Notes under the pieces: model-generated
Seen by the model: only the letters and a program-made list of their open reading frames with translations
Told to the model about the DNA's origin: nothing
Database searches by the model: none
Shown: piece after piece, positions 23,629 through 34,200 of the stretch
How positions within the stretch are numbered: the stretch's first letter is position 1
Layout: the number at the start of each line of letters is the position of its first letter
Program-made: the position numbers and the translations under genes
From: Persicaria tinctoria
Taxonomy: Eukaryota > Streptophyta > Magnoliopsida > Caryophyllales > Polygonaceae
Length of the DNA: 64,000 bases
Direction: 5' to 3'
Assembly (NCBI GenBank): GCA_037127255.1
Contig: JBANSL010000013.1
Location: forward strand, 11,366,688-11,430,687

Positions 23629-25683
23629 ATGCATGGTGGTGAAAATCTCTGCCATATGCACGATACCGATTATGGTTTTAAAAGCACATTATGGTTTCCA
23701 AAACCTTTTCAAAATTGTAAAAATGTCACCTGCTATCACTCCAATCAGAACTTTGTGGTGGGGAGGACAATGTCCGATAATACTTTTCTTGTCCAAGAGT
23801 TGCTTTGTAGATATAATGTCAAGCGGGACACAAGGAGATGCTTCCTCAATGTGGATTTGGCTAAGGCATATGATACTATCTCTTGGGATTTTTTGCACTA
23901 TGCACTAAGTGCAATTGGAGCGCCTTTGAGATTTGTTGAATGGATCATGGAGTGTGTGTCTACAGCATCATACTCCGTCAAAATCAATCACAACATTCAT
24001 GGGCATTTTGTGGGTAAGAGGGGCCTTCGTCAAGGTGATCCGCTCTCCCCTATTTTATTTGTGGTTTGCATGGAATATTGGAATTCCTTACAAGAATGAT
24101 AATTGATAAGGTTGGAGACTTCGAAATCTTGTTTTCGGTATCATCAACATTGTGAGAGGATGAAACTCACGCATCTCTTGTTTGCCGATGACATTGTATT
24201 GTTTTGCCGAGGTGATGGGGCTTCTATTCGCACCTTATGGGGCTATTTACAACGATTTGCAGGCGTATCTGGGCTGAATGTCAATTTGGAGAAATCTACG
24301 ATGTATCTAACCTCGTTACCGGAAGTAAAGGCTCAAGAACTAAGGGCTGCAATTGGATTCCAGAAAGGTGCATTTCCTTTCCGTTATTTGGGTATACCAA
24401 TTAGTCCTCATGGTCTTAGATCAACCCATTATCAGCCCTTGATTAACAAGATTAGGAAGTGGGTGGATGCTTGGTCGAAGAGGAGCCTTTCTTTCGCTGG
24501 AAGGAAGGAGCTTGTTCAGTCGGTATTTATTGGAGATATATTAGGATAGATATATTAGATACGATTGTATTAGGATATAATCTTTGATCTTGTTATATTA
24601 GGTTAGAAATATATATCTTTGGTAGGTTTAGTTTATCGATATCTTTATATTGCTTATTCTCCAAGAATTGTAATCCCTATATAAAGGGTTGAATAATAAC
24701 ATTATAAACGTGTGTTTGTCTTCTCTAATATGAGGCTTCCACCACCAATCTATTAGGGTTTCATCCCTCTCTAAATTCTACAGTATTGCAGGGTGTTAAA
24801 GGCTTTTGGTTGTCATTACTCCCAATTCTAGATCTGATTTTGAAGGATTTAGACACCTTATGCAAGAGCTTCTTATGGAAACGACCCCGAGTGAAATGGA
24901 TGGATGTGTGCAGCCGTGCAGGCCAAAGCGGGAGGGTGGTCTTGGCTTATCTAATCTTAAGGCATGGAATCAAGCTATTTGCATTCCATCGCTATTAAGC
25001 GGGATAACCTATGGATTCAATGGGTGCACCATAGGTATTTAAGTATTGTGGATTATGATGCTTGAGTTGTTCATCAAAGGGATTCACCATTGATCAAAGC
25101 AATCCTAAAGGGGAGAGACTTGACCTCTGTCCTTGAGAATTGGTGTGTAGGGGGGAGGTTCAAGGTATCCGAGGCCTATGAAAGTCTTCGTAGCCATGGT
25201 GAAGTGGTTTCGTGGCATAATGAGGCATGGTCGAAACTGGGCACACCTAAACATGAATTTATCCTTTGGCTTGTTGTTTTATAGAGGTTACCTACCCATG
25301 ATCGGTTGTAGTATCTTGACATAGACCCAACATGTCTACTTTGTGGAGGTGAGGAGCTGCAAACCCATTCCCATTTGTTTTTCAAATGCTTGTATGCGAG
25401 GGAAGTTTGGAGTGCACTTCAAGTGAGATTCGGGATGCCTCCAAGATTGGACTCATCTCTTCAACATTGGTATGGCTACGACGTTCCTCAAGGAGAAGAG
25501 GCTGCTTGGCTACTGCCCAAGTAATAGCACTTTCCACGACAACTTATTTCTTATGACAAGCAAGGAATGCGTGGATTTTCGATGATAATCATGTACCCGT
25601 AGAATTTGTAATACGCTTGATTTTGACTCATATTTTCCGATTATTGCACAATGCGTTCTCTATCTTTGAGGCGGAGAAGCTAT
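23629..25683 (+). pseudogene. L1-like LINE reverse transcriptase, 5'-truncated and broken
   Basis: Non-LTR retrotransposon ORF2 remnant. Visible in order: VVGRTMSDNTFLVQEL; the RT motif FLNVDLAKAYDTISWDFL; GLRQGDPLSPILFVV; the catalytic LLFADDIVLF (FADD, about 24180-24203); YLGIPIS; the thumb region; a GGLGLSNLKAWN motif; and an RT-associated zinc-binding domain (CLLCGGEELQTHSHLFFKC, about 25338-25390). The endonuclease and N-terminal part are missing. Frame changes occur near 24090, 24850 and after 25000, with stops in the distal part. A 255-bp solo LTR splits the thumb region; the frame continues cleanly across it once the insertion is ignored. Orientation matches the upstream PDIL5-1 gene. 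Confidence 0.88.
24528..24782 (+). mobile_element. Solo LTR nested in the LINE
   Basis: Exact 5-bp duplications GTATT at 24523-24527 and 24783-24787 flank a 255-bp sequence. It runs from TATTGGAGATATATTAGG (expected TGTTGG, one base altered) to AAATTCTACA. It contains a TATATAAAGGG-like TATA box near 24678 and an ATAACATTATAAACG polyadenylation-type region. This structure is that of a short Ty1/copia LTR left after LTR-LTR recombination. It lies within the LINE reading frame, so it is younger than the LINE. Confidence 0.85.
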
Positions 25684-25700
25684 AGCAAAACCATTCGAGA

Positions 25701-25763
25701 ATGGCTCACTGAAAATGACTTGCGAATAGTACCCAAAGATCCCGGTTCGAACGCCGGAGCCAT
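25701..25763 (+). other. tRNA-like relic
   Basis: ATGGCTC and GAGCCAT can pair as a 7-bp acceptor-like stem, and CCCGGTTCGAACGCCGG is T-arm-like. The whole is only 63 nt, and the T loop has an extra base relative to GGTTCGAATCC. No proper D and anticodon arms fit, so it is a tRNA or SINE relic and not a functional tRNA gene. Confidence 0.35.
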
Positions 25764-26246
25764 ATATGTATCATGTGATTTTGGATCATAATCCACAATA
25801 CTGTAGCAACAAATTTTGAAAATCGTAAGAAACTTAGCCTAGAGCCTACACCTTAGACATTCAATTAACCCGTCCAATCGGCCTAACACATCAGCCGACT
25901 TATTTCAAAACTGCAGCAACAAATTTTCTCCCGATTTTGAAAACCGTAGCAACTACCTAGCAATAAGACCACACCCCCTCAGATTTGTCAAATTAACACA
26001 GAGCACACAGTGATCTTGAACATTCAAAGTTATAGAGATAAAAATTATAGAGATAAAAAAATTTATAGAGATAAAAGTAATAAAACCGTAACAACCACCT
26101 AGCAATAAGACCAATGCGCTCATACGAAAAAAAAATATAGAGATAAACAAAAAAAAAATAGACAGACATTCAAAGTTTCAAACTATCAACCCAACAAATT
26201 AAATTTAAGAAAGTAATTAATAAAAATCCAGAGCCATAGATCATCC

Positions 26247-27836
26247 TCATTTGGCACCCTTCTTAGCAGCAGCCTTGGTCACCTTGGCACCAGTTGGATC
26301 CTTCTTGTCAACGTTCTTGATCACACCCACAGCCACAGTTTGACGCATGTCCCTAACGGCAAAACGGCCAAGAGGTGGGTACTCAGCGAAGGTCTCTACC
26401 ACCATGGGCTTGGTTGGAATCATCTTTACGAACCCAGCATCACCGTTCTTCAAGAACTTGGGCTCCTTCTCGAGCTCCTTGCCGGACCGTCTGTCAATCT
26501 TAGTCAAGAGCTCGGCAAACTTGACGGCAATGTGGGAGGTGTGGCAGTCGAGCACTGGTGCATACCCATTTCCAATCTGGCCGGGGTGGTTCATGATGAT
26601 GACTTGGGCGGTGAAGCTGGCAGCCCCCTTGGCAGGGTCGTTCTTGGAGTCGGATGCAACGTATCCACGCTTAAGATCCTTCACAGCAACATTCTTGACG
26701 TTGAATCCGACATTGTCACCAGGAAGAGCTTCCTGGAGAGACTCGTGGTGCATCTCAACCGACTTAACTTCAGTCGTCAACCCGGATGGACCGAAGGTCA
26801 CAACTGTACCAGGCCTGAGGATACCAGTCTCAACTCTTCCGACTGGGACCGTTCCAATACCACCAATCTTGTACACGTCCTGGAGTGGGAGACGGAGGGG
26901 CTTGTCTGTGGGCCTCTTTGGCTCATTGATCTGATCAAGGGCATCGAGAAGGGTTGGACCCTTGTACCAGTCGAGGTTGGTGGACCTCTCAATCATGTTA
27001 TCACCCTCGAAACCAGAGATTGGAACAAATGCAATTTTGTCTGGGTTGTAACCAACCTTCTTCAAGTAAGAAGCAACTTCCTTAACAATTTCATCAAACC
27101 TAGCCTTAGAGTACTTGGGGGTGGTGGCATCCATCTACAGACAGCACAATAAATTTCATTTAGACATATCAATCAATAATTCAAACCACACTGCACTGTG
27201 TCACATTTCTAGAATAATCTATACATAAACCTATTCATAATTCAACCAATTCTGCATAAGATCAAACTAATTAAATGAACACATTATAAAACAATAAGAA
27301 TGTCGAAATTCAGATACTTCAGTTTGTATAACCAAATGATAAGAAAAAACAAGACATTTGATGTTATATTGTACCTTGTTACAGCAACAAATCATTTGCT
27401 TGACACCAAGGGTGAAGGCAAGCAAGGCATGCTCACGGGTCTGGCCATCCTTGGAAATACCAGCTTCGAAACCACCAGTGGTGGAGTCGATGATAAGGAC
27501 CGCACAGTCAGCCTGGGAGGTACCAGTAATCATGTTCTTGATAAAGTCACGGTGTCCAGGGGCATCAATGACAGTGCAGTAGTACTTTGTGGTCTCAAAC
27601 TTCCAGAGGGCAATGTCGATGGTAATACCACGCTCACGCTCAGCCTTGAGCTTGTCCAAGACCCATGCGTACTTGAACGACCTCTTGTTCATCTCAGCTG
27701 CCTCCTTCTCGAATCTCTCGATCACACGCTTGTCAATACCTCCAAGCTTGTAGATCAGGTGACCTGTGGTGGTCGACTTTCCGGAGTCGACGTGGCCAAT
27801 GACCACAATGCTGATGTGAATTTTCTCTTTACCCAT
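26247..27836 (-). CDS. EEF1A: Translation elongation factor 1-alpha (eEF1A)
   Basis: Cytosolic GTPase that delivers aminoacyl-tRNA to the ribosomal A site. Exons on the minus strand are 27375-27836 and 26247-27134, joined in phase 0 (AACAAG|GTACAA; CTGTAG|ATGG), giving 449 residues, the normal plant length. GTPase motifs: G1 GHVDSGKS (14-21), G3 DAPGH (91-95), and G4 NKMD (153-156), with the coding intron falling exactly between NK and MD. Domains 2 and 3 follow intact ([38 protein letters not shown]) and a KGAK C-terminus. A 5' UTR intron of about 0.54 kb (donor at 28394, acceptor near 27857) fits the leader intron typical of plant eEF1A genes. No frame damage. Small deviations such as [10 protein letters not shown] (usually IPFVPISG) are noted. 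Confidence 0.97.
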
Positions 27837-27857
27837 TTTGATGAACTACAACTGCAA

Positions 27858-28394
27858 CTGCAATGAAATTAATTTCTCTATTAACTACAAAAACAATAAA
27901 AGGATTGATGCAATTTTCAAAACAACAAATCAGGAACGCAAATCACAGGAAAAAATCGTACACTCAAACAAGAGAATATCCCTTCACTTCTAACTAATCC
28001 ACGATATCGTGATAAATAATCAGACTAATTGGTTGAACAGATTCTAGATCGTAACTGGAAGAAACATTTGATATAAAAATTAATAAGCACTGATTCTAGA
28101 TATCCATTAACAATCTATTTCAATGCGACACTTAAGAGTACGATCGTCAAAGAGTGAACGATCGCGAATTCGTACCAATCAATTTCCACAAGAGAAATCA
28201 GAATTGCAGGTCAGAGAACTCAAATCCGAAACAGACGTATGGAAACAAACTGAAATACGGAGTATTCATTCCGATCAAATGCAAAAACTCATTAACCTCC
28301 TTCCAAATTCCAATGCGATAAAATCAAACAGAAAATTTCAATCATACATCGAGCGACAATTTACAATCAACGAATTGGAAAATGGAGAGATTAC
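27858..28394 (-). other. 5' UTR (leader) intron of eEF1A
   Basis: On the minus strand the donor CTCTAG|GTAATC lies at 28394, and tandem TTGCAG acceptors lie at about 27852-27863, just upstream of the ATG. Plant eEF1A genes usually carry such an intron, which enhances expression. An open frame on the plus strand within it is spurious. Confidence 0.7.
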
Positions 28395-28480
28395 CTAGAG
28401 AATCTGTTGGGGACCTTCGGAGGCAGAGAGAGCGCAAATTTTCAGTACGAGGGATAACAGAGAATTCGAGGAAGAGGCCT

Positions 28481-28490
28481 TATATAAAGG
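28481..28490 (-). promoter_or_regulatory. eEF1A TATA box
   Basis: CCTTTATATAAGG on the minus strand lies about 90 bp upstream of the leader-intron donor, leaving room for a TSS about 28450-28460 and a short 5' UTR exon. Confidence 0.75.
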
Positions 28491-28523
28491 AGACGGGCGT
28501 TTAACAGACGGACTCTTAGCAGC

Positions 28524-28531
28524 TAGGGTTT
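28524..28531 (-). promoter_or_regulatory. telo-box (AAACCCTA) in eEF1A promoter
   Basis: AAACCCTA on the minus strand lies about 35 bp upstream of the TATA box. Telo-boxes are established elements of plant eEF1A and ribosomal-protein promoters, associated with expression in dividing cells. Confidence 0.7.
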
Positions 28532-28931
28532 TGATCTTAGCCGTTGGTTATCAGCTTAATCGGACGGCTGTGGAAAGCTTAGCACGTTGCTCGTTTACGT
28601 AACGGCAACGCCTCGCCGTTTAGGTTGGCCATTTTTTTTATACACATGATAATATGATATCATATTATATGTCTATATGTCTTATCATTTTTAGTATAAA
28701 TATTTAACTTTTTAACTTTATATATCTTAATTGGTTATAAAATATTTCATTTTTAGCAAAATTAATATCTTAAAAACTATATAAAAATTAAATTTTTAAA
28801 TCAATTTTTTAAATTAACAATTTAAACCAAATACCTTTGTTAGCTACACATTGAAAATATTTTTGAATTTTATTTGATGAACTATACCAATTTTTTTTAA
28901 TCAATAATTCAAAATTTGATCTTACCTATTT

Positions 28932-29130
28932 GATTTTTTTTTGGTAAATAAGACGAGAGTAAAGCTCCCAAATCAATTAAGAAATACTTGTCGGGCTACA
29001 CAACAATAAGACGGGGTAGCCCTCCCCCTAGCATCCTCTTTAAGTGAAAGTCTAGTCCCTAACGACGGATCAGTTAACAACTGTAAGCCCAACGGAAAAG
29101 AAATAACACATTTTGCAAGGGAGTCGGCGA
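28932..29130 (-). mobile_element. 5'-truncated L1 LINE tail with 13-bp TSD
   Basis: Identical ATCTTACCTATTT at 28919-28931 and 29131-29143 bound a 199-bp insert with a T-run at its left edge (poly-A of a minus-strand insertion). Minus-strand translation gives an FADSLAKCVISFP-type C-terminus of the LINE RNase H-like domain followed by 3' UTR. It is a textbook short, 5'-truncated LINE copy in the shared upstream region of eEF1A and the WDR20-like gene. Confidence 0.85.
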
Positions 29131-29586
29131 ATCTTACCTATTTAATAAAATTTCCTGCATCTTGTATTTTTTTTTCAGATTTTTTTATTAGCAAATTATG
29201 AACCTAAAAGGGAAATAAAAAATGAATTTATAACCCTATGGCCTATAGTAATTAGTAATCTCTTCTGTACTATACATTATACACTATGTACCATACTCGT
29301 ACTTACATACTAATTAATATATTTTTTAATCAAGTAATAGGCAATTTTTAATGATTCTGTTTTATTTTTCATATGTCAAACTGAGTTTGTTAATTTATCC
29401 ATTATTTGTTAATATTATAAATTTTTTTTTACTTTCTCTTATTTTTATCAAATCTCGAAAATTTCATCATTATCTCTAGATTCATTTGAGAAAAATGATA
29501 AAATACTCTGTACATTGATGTTATTATAGAATGTTCTTATGCTTGATTAAAAAAAAAAAAAAGAATGTTCTTATGTTATTCTTCTA

Positions 29587-29821
29587 CTCCCTCTGATCCA
29601 AAATATAAGTCGTTTGACTTTTCAACACGTATTTTAAGAAGCTAAAAACTATATAAAATATCGACTTTTTTTTAATTATTTTTTTACAACTTAATATTTG
29701 TTGGTAATAAGTATTAAATTGTAAAAAAATAATAATAATAAATTTAATATATCATATAGTTTTTAGCTCCTTAAAATACGTGTTAAAAAGTCAAACGACT
29801 TATATTTTGCATTGGAGGTAG
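29587..29821. mobile_element. Stowaway-like MITE
   Basis: TA-flanked 235-bp element with extended inverted ends. The left end is CTCCCTCTGATCCAAAATAT followed by AAGTCGTTTGACTTTT; the right end is its imperfect complement, ATATTTTGCATTGGAGGTAG. Subterminal AAAAAGTCAAACGACTTATA pairs across the AT-rich centre, so the whole folds into a hairpin. Confidence 0.85.
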
Positions 29822-30099
29822 TATCTTTTAACCACACCATCAAATATGAATCCATATTTATTAATAATTAATAATCACAATTATTTTAAACAATAATAAA
29901 CTGTTATAAAAAAACAGTCAATCCAAACCCAAATCCGAACCATTTCCGATTTAAAGATTTTTTTATTGGAAATAATGAATCCGTTTGCAGACTGAAACTT
30001 GCGATTTACATTGTTCGCTTAAAGTTTGACGTTTTGCCCAACTAATCGATGAAACGCGGCGTTCCACGTCTAGTTGCATTTTCTCCCAAATCCGGTTGT

Positions 30100-30427
30100 C
30101 TCCCGTAGTCCCGTTCTCTCCCCCCACCCCCCATAGCAGCGAAGGAAGCGGAACAAGTCTTCGTTTCTCTCTCTGCGATCTCCAAATACTTCGACCAGCT
30201 TGTCCTCCTCCCCTCTCTCTCTTACACCCGATGTTGCTTTCCAATCCATCTTCATAGCAATTCTCTTCCGGACTTCCACTATATCTGGATTTCGCTGAAT
30301 CCCACTGATGGCGGCTTCGATTTCCATGCCTGAATTTCCCTGATTGAACGATCTTCCGCAATAAAAGGCAGCGCTGTTGAACAAGCCTCCCGATAGTATC
30401 CACGTTTGCGCTGTTTGCATTGCTCTG
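30100..30427 (+). other. Probable 5' UTR exon of the WDR20-like gene
   Basis: CT-rich, non-coding sequence typical of a plant 5' UTR ends in TGCTCTG|GTAAGCG, a strong donor at 30428. Acceptors TCATAG or TTTCTAG near 31190-31200, shortly before the coding start, could close a roughly 0.77-kb leader intron. Inferred only from splice signals. Confidence 0.45.
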
Positions 30428-31249
30428 GTAAGCGTACACGGAAAAGGAGGTTTGCTTATGGTATTGCCGGAAGCTATATTTCTTTGCTATTGTAACTGTT
30501 CGGGATTCGACCTTTCCTTGTTTATTTATTGGAACCTGTATCTTCTAAGAAGCCCTAAATTCGGTCGAATTTTGTCGTTTGGTTAGGGTTCTAAGTTGTG
30601 ATGTGTTGTTGATTTGAGTAATTTGTGGTCAATTGGAGTTGCTGATTGTGGTTGAAATCGGGATTTTTTGGTTTATTCTGGCGATGTTATTACGCCTGAG
30701 GTTACTGGTTTGTTTGCTTGCTGATATGTCTGAGCTTTTATGTTGCTCAAATTTTGCTAATTGAGTCCCGTTTGATTTTAGGAAATTGAAATTGAACTTT
30801 ATTAAGTGCATCTTACTTTAAATGCATCTTCCTTTGCTAATTGATTCCGGCTGGGTATATAGGGGACGGACCTTACACTGTGTGTACCAGCGTTGTTTTT
30901 ATCTGGTTGTCTGTGTGCTGATAGTTTAATTTCGAACTTTAATTTGCTAAAGCATTGCTGTTTCGTTGGAGCTTATGGTAACTCATGGCTCATATATCCT
31001 GCTGGGAAGGAAGGGCATTTTTTTTTTGTGGATATAATTTCTTAACTAATTGAGATGCTTAGACATGTAACTTGCAGTTGTAAATGTTGGAGTTTAAACA
31101 CGTGACAGCTTTCGTATCATTATAATATTTGTGTTTCTTATCTTTATGCTCCTTTAATTACTTCCCTGACTATTCACATCCTCATCATAGAATTTCTAGG
31201 ATGTACACTCAAAATTATTGTCTCTACTCTAAATATTTGTCAACATTCC

Positions 31250-34200
31250 ATGTTAGAACCCAAATTAAATAGCCTTGGTGTGATGTCGACATCAGCGTCA
31301 ACAACGCCACATGCAACAGGATTGAAGACATACTTTAAAACTCCAGAGGGACGCTACAAACTTGATTCTGAAAAGACTCATCCTTCTAGTCTCCTCCACT
31401 ACACTCATGGAAAATCTGTCTCTCAGGTTTTTCTCTCACTAGTACGTCGTCATCTAATTTTCGATTGTGATATTCATTTTTTTTTGTTGATGTTTACTTT
31501 CTCCCTAATTTTGTGCTGGTCTGTATGTAAATTACATATATGGATTTTATTACCAATTTGTCTCAAATATTTAAAGTTTACTGCATCACTGTGGACGTTT
31601 TTCACTTTTTTTAAAAAAAAATTAAATATGATGCATTATTGGCTTGACATTAATTGTATCTGTTTTGTTTGTTATTCATGTTTTGGGATATACTTGTCTC
31701 CATGGAAAATGCCTTATATTTCTAGTGCTTCATTTGTACACCAGGATGTTGTAAAAGCAATGATCATTTGATGAAGGTTTACCATAAAACATGAGAATAA
31801 CTTTGTATTCATTCTTGTTTCAATGTCAGAGATTTTTCTCTTTTAGGGCTTCCATTCCTTATATTTCATTTGAATAATAAAAGTCTAATGTTGTCAGGGG
31901 AATCGTTTGGCTGTTAGCCTCCCAGTCTTTTAAATCTGTTCGTATAATTCAATGTCACTTTCATACGTGAGCTAAATTTTATTTCTGGTTCTTTTATATG
32001 GTTTTCTTTTATATGGAAATTTCATTGGCGCTGCACCTACTCACTGGCATATTCTGAATGTTGTTCTTAAGGTAACCTTGGCACAACTGAAGGAAAAGAC
32101 AACTTCAGGACAATCATCGTCAAGCTCTAGTTTTAGTGGAAGCAGTGGAGTCAGATCTGCTGCAGCGAGATTTCTAAGTACGAGCAATGGAGCCCGTGCA
32201 CTTAGTTTTGTAGGAGGAAATGGAAGTAGTAAGGCTGTAAGTGGAACCAGTAGAAGTGCTTCCATAGCAGCTTCAAGTAATGGTTACATTTTGCCCACGG
32301 CCAACTTTGATGGTAAAGGGACCTATTTGATTTTCAATGTAGGAGACACCATATATATCAGCAACCTAGGCTCACAGGATAAGGTGCATATTCTTTTTTC
32401 ATAAGTTACTCTTCAGTTCCTTTTAATCCGGTTTTGATAATGTATCTTTGAATGCAGGATCCAATCAAATCCATTCATTTTGGAAACACCAACCCTATTT
32501 GTCACGCGTTTGATCCTGAAGCTAAGGATGGCCATGATTTTCTGATAGGAATGGCTTCTGGTGATGGTAATGGATCTCTCACCTTTTTCATGAAGTCTTT
32601 TTTATGAACAGCAAGGTTAATATTTTGTTGATTTTGTTGTTGTAGTATACTCAGTTTCATTGAGGCAGCAATTGCAAGATTTTGGAAAGAAGCTGGCTGG
32701 TGCACAGCATTATAATAGGGATGGCTCTGTCAATAACAGGTGAACCTAGGTCTACACTATCATGCCCCTTTTTTTGTAGCTTTACTCAAAACAATATATA
32801 TGTAAATTTAATTTCTAAGGCGGCTTCTTGAGCCTTCCTAATCATTTCACTGCCACCGTGACTTGACATCACTTTTTAAGTGATCTTCTTTTACTATGTA
32901 AAGCTTACTTAGATCTCTATTTTAGTTCACTGGATGTTTTTCCTAGACTATTCTTTTCTTTAGTAAGAGCATTTTTACATCTTAGAACCTTTTTGATGCT
33001 TTAATGCACCACTTAATGAATTACTAATGAAGTATTGGATAAGTGATATTATATCCATTAGCCATTAATCTCTGCATGTGAAGAATTGAACAACACTACC
33101 TTCTAGCTTGAATGCCTTCCTGTGTAACCTGTTCTTTAATTAGTATCTCCTCATATTGTTATGCAAATTGCCTCACTAATTGTAGAAACATTCTGTTTAA
33201 AGGTGAAGTATTCAGATGTCAGGACGGACTTGGGCCAGATCCGGAAGGGATTTTTTTTTTTTTTTTTGTGTGTGTGTGTGGGGTGGGGTGGGGGGTGATC
33301 TGCCCAAGAAGGATGAGTGATTGACCTTCCCTTGAATAATTTTCCTAGGATATAGTTATGCCATGTCGAAACCGAAACCTCCAGAATCAGCCCACCAGAA
33401 AGTTCATAACTAAGATAGGAAAACTCAAACATAAATCAATGGAAAATTTACTTATTTATGGAGTTTTATTGATAGAGGATATGTATTCAGTCCCTTGGGT
33501 AAATTCAAAGGAATAAACAAGAGGTTGATTTACAAAAGGATGAACACACCTTAAGTAAATCAGCCAAACTTCTTGATAAACTCACAAAGACAAGGAAAAC
33601 AAGGAATGTCTTCGATGAAGAAAGCTCTCAGCGAATGGTTAATCAGCTCGGACAACCTTCTATGCTACTGACTATTGAAACTTCAGTAGCATCATTCTTT
33701 ATAAACTGTTTGTATAAATAATAAGCTGTATCAGTATCTTGTTCTTTGGCCTGCAACTGTGGCACAAGGAATCCTATCTTACCTGTTGGTTACCTTTACT
33801 TGTTTCTGCTCAGAGTTTTAGTGTGCTGTCTATACTCTTAACATGTTAAAATCATTTGTTCATTTATGCCTCAGTATATGACCATTGAGGAGAAGACTCT
33901 TTATCGTAAAAATTGCATGATGTGTAATTCTCTTGTTGAACAGTCGATGCACAGGCATTGCATGGGTTCCTGAAGGGAATGGTGCTTTTGTTGTTGCTCA
34001 TGCTGATGGAAACTTGTATGTGTATGAGAAGGCAAGCCTCGTATCATCTGATTTTTATTATTACTTTTCATTCATTTTTTGGTCTTACAATTATTTACAT
34101 GTGCATCTTCTGAATATAATAAACTGAATGGATCTCTCCTTTATTCATTTTAGGGTAAGGATGGTACTAGTGACCCTTCTTTCCCATCCATCAGGGATCC

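Noticed and set aside
25701..25763. Functional tRNA gene
   Set aside because: Only 63 nt, abnormal T loop and no proper D and anticodon arms; recorded as a relic.
26340..27152. A 270-codon open frame on the plus strand
   Set aside because: It is the antisense shadow of the eEF1A coding exon, whose biased codons avoid stops on both strands.
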